Source of the DNA: Pseudoxanthomonas suwonensis 11-1
GTDB taxonomy: Bacteria; Pseudomonadota; Gammaproteobacteria; Xanthomonadales; Xanthomonadaceae
Length of the DNA stretch: 64,000 nt
Assembly (NCBI RefSeq): GCF_000185965.1
Contig: NC_014924.1
Coordinates: forward strand, 310,001-374,000
Direction: 5' to 3'
Shown: positions 61,338-64,000 of the stretch, piece by piece
Layout: each line of letters begins with the position of its first letter
Numbering within the stretch: position 1 is the stretch's first letter
Translations under genes and position numbers: made by a program
The notes under the pieces: generated by a model
What the model saw: only the letters and a program-made list of their open reading frames with translations
Told to the model about the DNA's origin: nothing
The model's database searches: none

Positions 61338-61464
61338 GGCGCCAAACCGCGTTAACGGATTATTCCTTGAAATAGGGGAACTGCGTCCCGGTCCAGTGCC
61401 CCCCGGAAGCGCCCACGGGCGCACCGCTGTATCGTTTAGCCCTGAGACGTACGAGCCCTTGCGG

Positions 61465-64000
61465 ATGAGCATCTACGCGCTGGAAGCCGTTTTCGCCCCG
61501 AAGTCGGTGGCCGTGGTCGGGGCCAGCCCGCGGCCCGGATCGGTCGGCCGCACCGTGGTCCACAACCTGCGCCAGGCTGGTTTCGCCGGCGCGGTCGGCC
61601 TGGTCAACCCCAAGTATCGGCAGATCGAGGGCGTGCCGGCCGTCGCTTCGCTGCGGGACCTGCCGTTCGCCCCGGAGCTGGTGGTGGTCACCACCCCGGC
61701 CGCAACCGTCCCCGGGGTGATCGCGCAGGCGGTAGCGGTGGGCGCGAGGGCGGCGGTGGTGGTCTCCGCCGGCCTGGGACAGGGGCCGGGCTCGCTGCTG
61801 GAGCACCTGCGCAGCGAGGCCCGTCCGCACGGCCTGCGCATCGTCGGTCCCAACTGCCTGGGGGTGATGGCCCCGCACGTGGGCCTCAATGCCAGCTTCG
61901 CCGCGCGCAGCCCGCTGCCGGGCGACCTGGCCCTGGTCTCGCAGTCCGGCGCGATCGCCGCCGGCCTGGTCGAGTGGGGCGCGGCGCGTTCGATCGGCTT
62001 CTCCGCCGTGGTCTCGCTGGGGGACGCCCTGGACGTGGATTTCGGCGACCTGCTGGACTGGTTCGCCCAGGACCCGAAGACCCGCGCCATCCTGCTGTAC
62101 ATCGAATCCATCCGCGACGCGCGCAAGTTCATGTCCGCCGCGCGTGCCGCGGCCCGCTCCAAGCCGGTCGTGGTGATCAAGTCCGGCCGCCACGAGCAGG
62201 GCGCGCGTGCCGCCGCCACCCATACCGGTGCCCTGGCCGGCTCCGACGCGGTGTACGACGCCGCCTTTCGCCGTGCCGGCCTGCTCCGCGTGCACGCGCT
62301 GGACGAGCTGTTCGCCGCGGCCGAGACCCTGGGCCACCTGCGCCAGGCCCCGGGCCGGCGGCTGGCCATCCTCACCAACGGCGGCGGCATCGGCGTGCTG
62401 GCGGTGGACCGCCTGGTCGACCTCGGCGGCACCCTGGCTACCCTGGACCCGGCCACCGTGCGCGCGCTGGACAAGGTGCTGCCGCCGACCTGGTCGCGGT
62501 CCAACCCGGTGGACATCGTCGGCGACGCCGACGCGGCCCGCTACACCGCCGCGCTGGAGGCGCTGCTGCAGGACCCGGGCAACGACGCGGTGCTGGTGAT
62601 GAACGTGCCCACCGCGCTGTCGTCCTCGGTCGAGGCCGCCGCCGCCGTGTCCAGGGTGCTGCAGCGGCGGCCGCGCCCGGGCACCGGCAAGCCGGTGCTG
62701 GGCGTGTGGCTGGGCGGAGGCCAGGAGGCACTGTCGCGGCTGGATGCGGCCGGGATCCCCACCTATGCCACCGAGGCCGACGCGGTGCGTGGTTTCACCT
62801 ACCTGGTGCGCCACCGCGAGGCGCAGCAGGCGCTGATGGAGACCCCGCCCAGCCTGCCCGAGGACTTCGTGGTCGATACCGCGGGCGCGCAGGCGATCGT
62901 GGCCCGCGCCCTGGAACAGGGCCGCGGCTGGCTGGATCCGCTGGAAGTGGTCGCCCTGCTGGAGGCCTACGGCATCCCGGTGACCCCGGCCTGGCTGGCC
63001 GCCGACGCCGGGGTCGCGGCCGAGGCCGCGCGCCCGCTGCTGGAAGCGGGAAAGCTGGTCGCGCTGAAGATCCTGTCGCCGGACATCATCCACAAGTCCG
63101 ACGTGGATGGCGTGCGCCTGAACCTGTCCAGCGAGGCCGCGGTGCGCGAGGCCGCCGCCTCGATCCTGGCCCGTGCCCGCGAGCTGCGGCCGAAGGCGCG
63201 GATCGAGGGCGTGACCGTGCACCCGATGGTGGCGCGTTCCAAGGCGCGCGAGCTGATCGCCGGCCTCGCCCACGACCCGACCTTCGGCCCGGTGGTGGTG
63301 TTCGGCCGCGGCGGCACCGCGGTCGAGGTGATCGACGACAAGGCCCTGGCCCTGCCGCCGCTGGACCTGCGCCTGGCCCACGACCTGATCTCGCGCACCC
63401 GCGTCAGCCGCATCCTCAAGGCCTACCGCGACGTGCCGGCGGCCGACGAGCGCGCGGTGGCGCTGGTGCTGGTCAAGCTGGCGCAGCTGGCGGCCGACGT
63501 GCCGCAGATCCGCGAGCTGGACATCAACCCGCTGCTGGCCGACCGCGAGGGCGTGATCGCGGTGGACGCGCGCGTGGCGATCGCGCCACACCCGGGGCCG
63601 GCGCAGAAGGGGCCGTGGCATTCGAGCTTCGTGATCCGGCCGTACCCGAAGGAATGGGAGCGCATGGTCGAGCTGGCCCAGGACCGGCGCATGTTCGTGC
63701 GCCCGGTGCGGCCGGAGGACGAGCAGATGTTCCTGGAGTTCTTCTCCCGGGTCAGCGACGAGGACCTGCGCCTGCGCTTCTTCTCCGCGGTGCGCCACTT
63801 CAGCCACGAATTCATCGCCCGCCTGACCCAGCTCGACTACGCCCGCTCCATCGCCCTGGTGGCGATCGACCCGGACAACGGCGGGATGCTCGGCGCGGTG
63901 CGCCTGCTGGCCGACGCCAACTACGAGCGCGGCGAGTACGGGATCATGGTCCGCTCCGACCTCAAGGGCCTGGGCATCGGCTGGCAACTGATGCGGATCA
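61465..64000 (+). CDS. Pat-type protein: ADP-forming acyl-CoA synthetase fused to GNAT acetyltransferase, 3' end outside window
   Basis: This is the Pat/PatZ-type lysine acetyltransferase plan that uses acetyl-CoA to modify enzymes such as acetyl-CoA synthetase. The 845 visible residues hold a CoA-binding domain (VVGASPRPGSVG, then NPKYRQIEGVPA), a succinyl-CoA synthetase-like domain with SQSGAIAAGLVEWG and a His-containing THTGALAGSD, an ATP-grasp region (LEVVALLEAYGIPVTP, VALKILSPDIIHKSDVDG, ELDINPLLADREG), and the start of a GNAT domain (RMFVRPVRPEDEQMFLEFF, GMLGAVRLLADAN, ending at SDLKGLGIGWQLMR). The window ends inside the GNAT fold. It is divergent from ccoN. Confidence 0.92.
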   Translation, partial: MSIYALEAVFAPKSVAVVGASPRPGSVGRTVVHNLRQAGFAGAVGLVNPKYRQIEGVPAVASLRDLPFAPELVVVTTPAATVPGVIAQAVAVGARAAVVVSAGLGQGPGSLLEHLRSEARPHGLRIVGPNCLGVMAPHVGLNASFAARSPLPGDLALVSQSGAIAAGLVEWGAARSIGFSAVVSLGDALDVDFGDLLDWFAQDPKTRAILLYIESIRDARKFMSAARAAARSKPVVVIKSGRHEQGARAAATHTGALAGSDAVYDAAFRRAGLLRVHALDELFAAAETLGHLRQAPGRRLAILTNGGGIGVLAVDRLVDLGGTLATLDPATVRALDKVLPPTWSRSNPVDIVGDADAARYTAALEALLQDPGNDAVLVMNVPTALSSSVEAAAAVSRVLQRRPRPGTGKPVLGVWLGGGQEALSRLDAAGIPTYATEADAVRGFTYLVRHREAQQALMETPPSLPEDFVVDTAGAQAIVARALEQGRGWLDPLEVVALLEAYGIPVTPAWLAADAGVAAEAARPLLEAGKLVALKILSPDIIHKSDVDGVRLNLSSEAAVREAAASILARARELRPKARIEGVTVHPMVARSKARELIAGLAHDPTFGPVVVFGRGGTAVEVIDDKALALPPLDLRLAHDLISRTRVSRILKAYRDVPAADERAVALVLVKLAQLAADVPQIRELDINPLLADREGVIAVDARVAIAPHPGPAQKGPWHSSFVIRPYPKEWERMVELAQDRRMFVRPVRPEDEQMFLEFFSRVSDEDLRLRFFSAVRHFSHEFIARLTQLDYARSIALVAIDPDNGGMLGAVRLLADANYERGEYGIMVRSDLKGLGIGWQLMRI

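Noticed and set aside
61360-63987. 875-codon open frame on the minus strand
   Set aside because: It is antisense to the Pat-type protein, whose domains are all recognisable. The antisense translation has no motif and is rich in His, Arg, Gln and Ala.

Overview
The window is a high-GC (roughly 70%) chromosomal segment from a gammaproteobacterium of the family Xanthomonadaceae, most likely the Pseudoxanthomonas/Luteimonas/Lysobacter side of the family. The best markers are a Clp-type CRP-like regulator next to speD, an aceF-lpd pair whose E3 subunit carries lipoyl domains, the coq7-rplM-rpsI neighbourhood, and GTAG-type REP sequences. Almost all of it is core chromosome. I see no prophage, integrase, insertion sequence or CRISPR array. 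One tRNA gene, tRNA-Gln(CUG), is present.

Layout. 1-5.7 kb: 3' part of a D,D-carboxypeptidase, two tandem CsgG-like proteins, an LpxR-type lipid A deacylase, ybeD and lipB. 5.8-7.05 kb: a Phd-like antitoxin and zeta toxin pair lying between lipB and lipA. 7.2-13.9 kb: lipA, the tail-specific protease prc, lrp divergent from dadA-alr (D-/L-alanine metabolism). 14-18.3 kb: a small membrane protein, a secreted amidohydrolase, and a tight cluster of an RsmC-like methyltransferase, an RsuA-like pseudouridine synthase and a HAD phosphatase. 18.4-22.3 kb: a three-gene outer-membrane set (DUF2946 protein, TonB receptor, Cys-rich propeller lipoprotein). 22.4-29.3 kb: an SDR, DUF1415, yajQ, an EamA transporter, the metNIQ methionine importer, a small membrane protein and a NlpC/P60-like hydrolase. 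29.4-34.9 kb: ompW, aceF-lpd, and an outer-membrane beta-barrel protein. 35.1-42.6 kb: the complete ATP synthase operon atpIBEFHAGDC. 42.6-43.7 kb: a 1.2-kb non-coding repeat island. 43.75-46.7 kb: trpD, a decayed monooxygenase gene, trpC and a HAD phosphatase. 46.8-51.1 kb: clp, speD, a guanidine-II riboswitch with a guanidinium exporter, coq7, rplM-rpsI and tRNA-Gln. 51.1-61.3 kb: a MASE2-GGDEF diguanylate cyclase, then the whole cbb3 oxidase locus (ccoNOQP, an extra small gene, ccoG, ccoH, ccoI, ccoS and a SafE-like protein) behind a perfect FNR/Anr box. 61.5 kb to the end: the 5' part of a Pat-type acyl-CoA synthetase/acetyltransferase.

Themes. Energy metabolism dominates: pyruvate dehydrogenase E2/E3, lipoate attachment (LipB) and insertion (LipA), ATP synthase, ubiquinone hydroxylase and the high-affinity oxidase. 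Three cyclic-di-GMP-related proteins are present: a GGDEF cyclase, Clp and YajQ. The points most worth a second look are the Phd/zeta module with its AT-rich palindrome, the guanidine-II riboswitch, three related heptanucleotide (GAATCCC) repeat sites of which one forms a long inverted repeat inside the atp operon, the repeat island between atpC and trpD, the frameshifted gene between trpD and trpC, the E3 subunit with two lipoyl domains, and the DUF2946/TonB/CDCC-propeller cluster.
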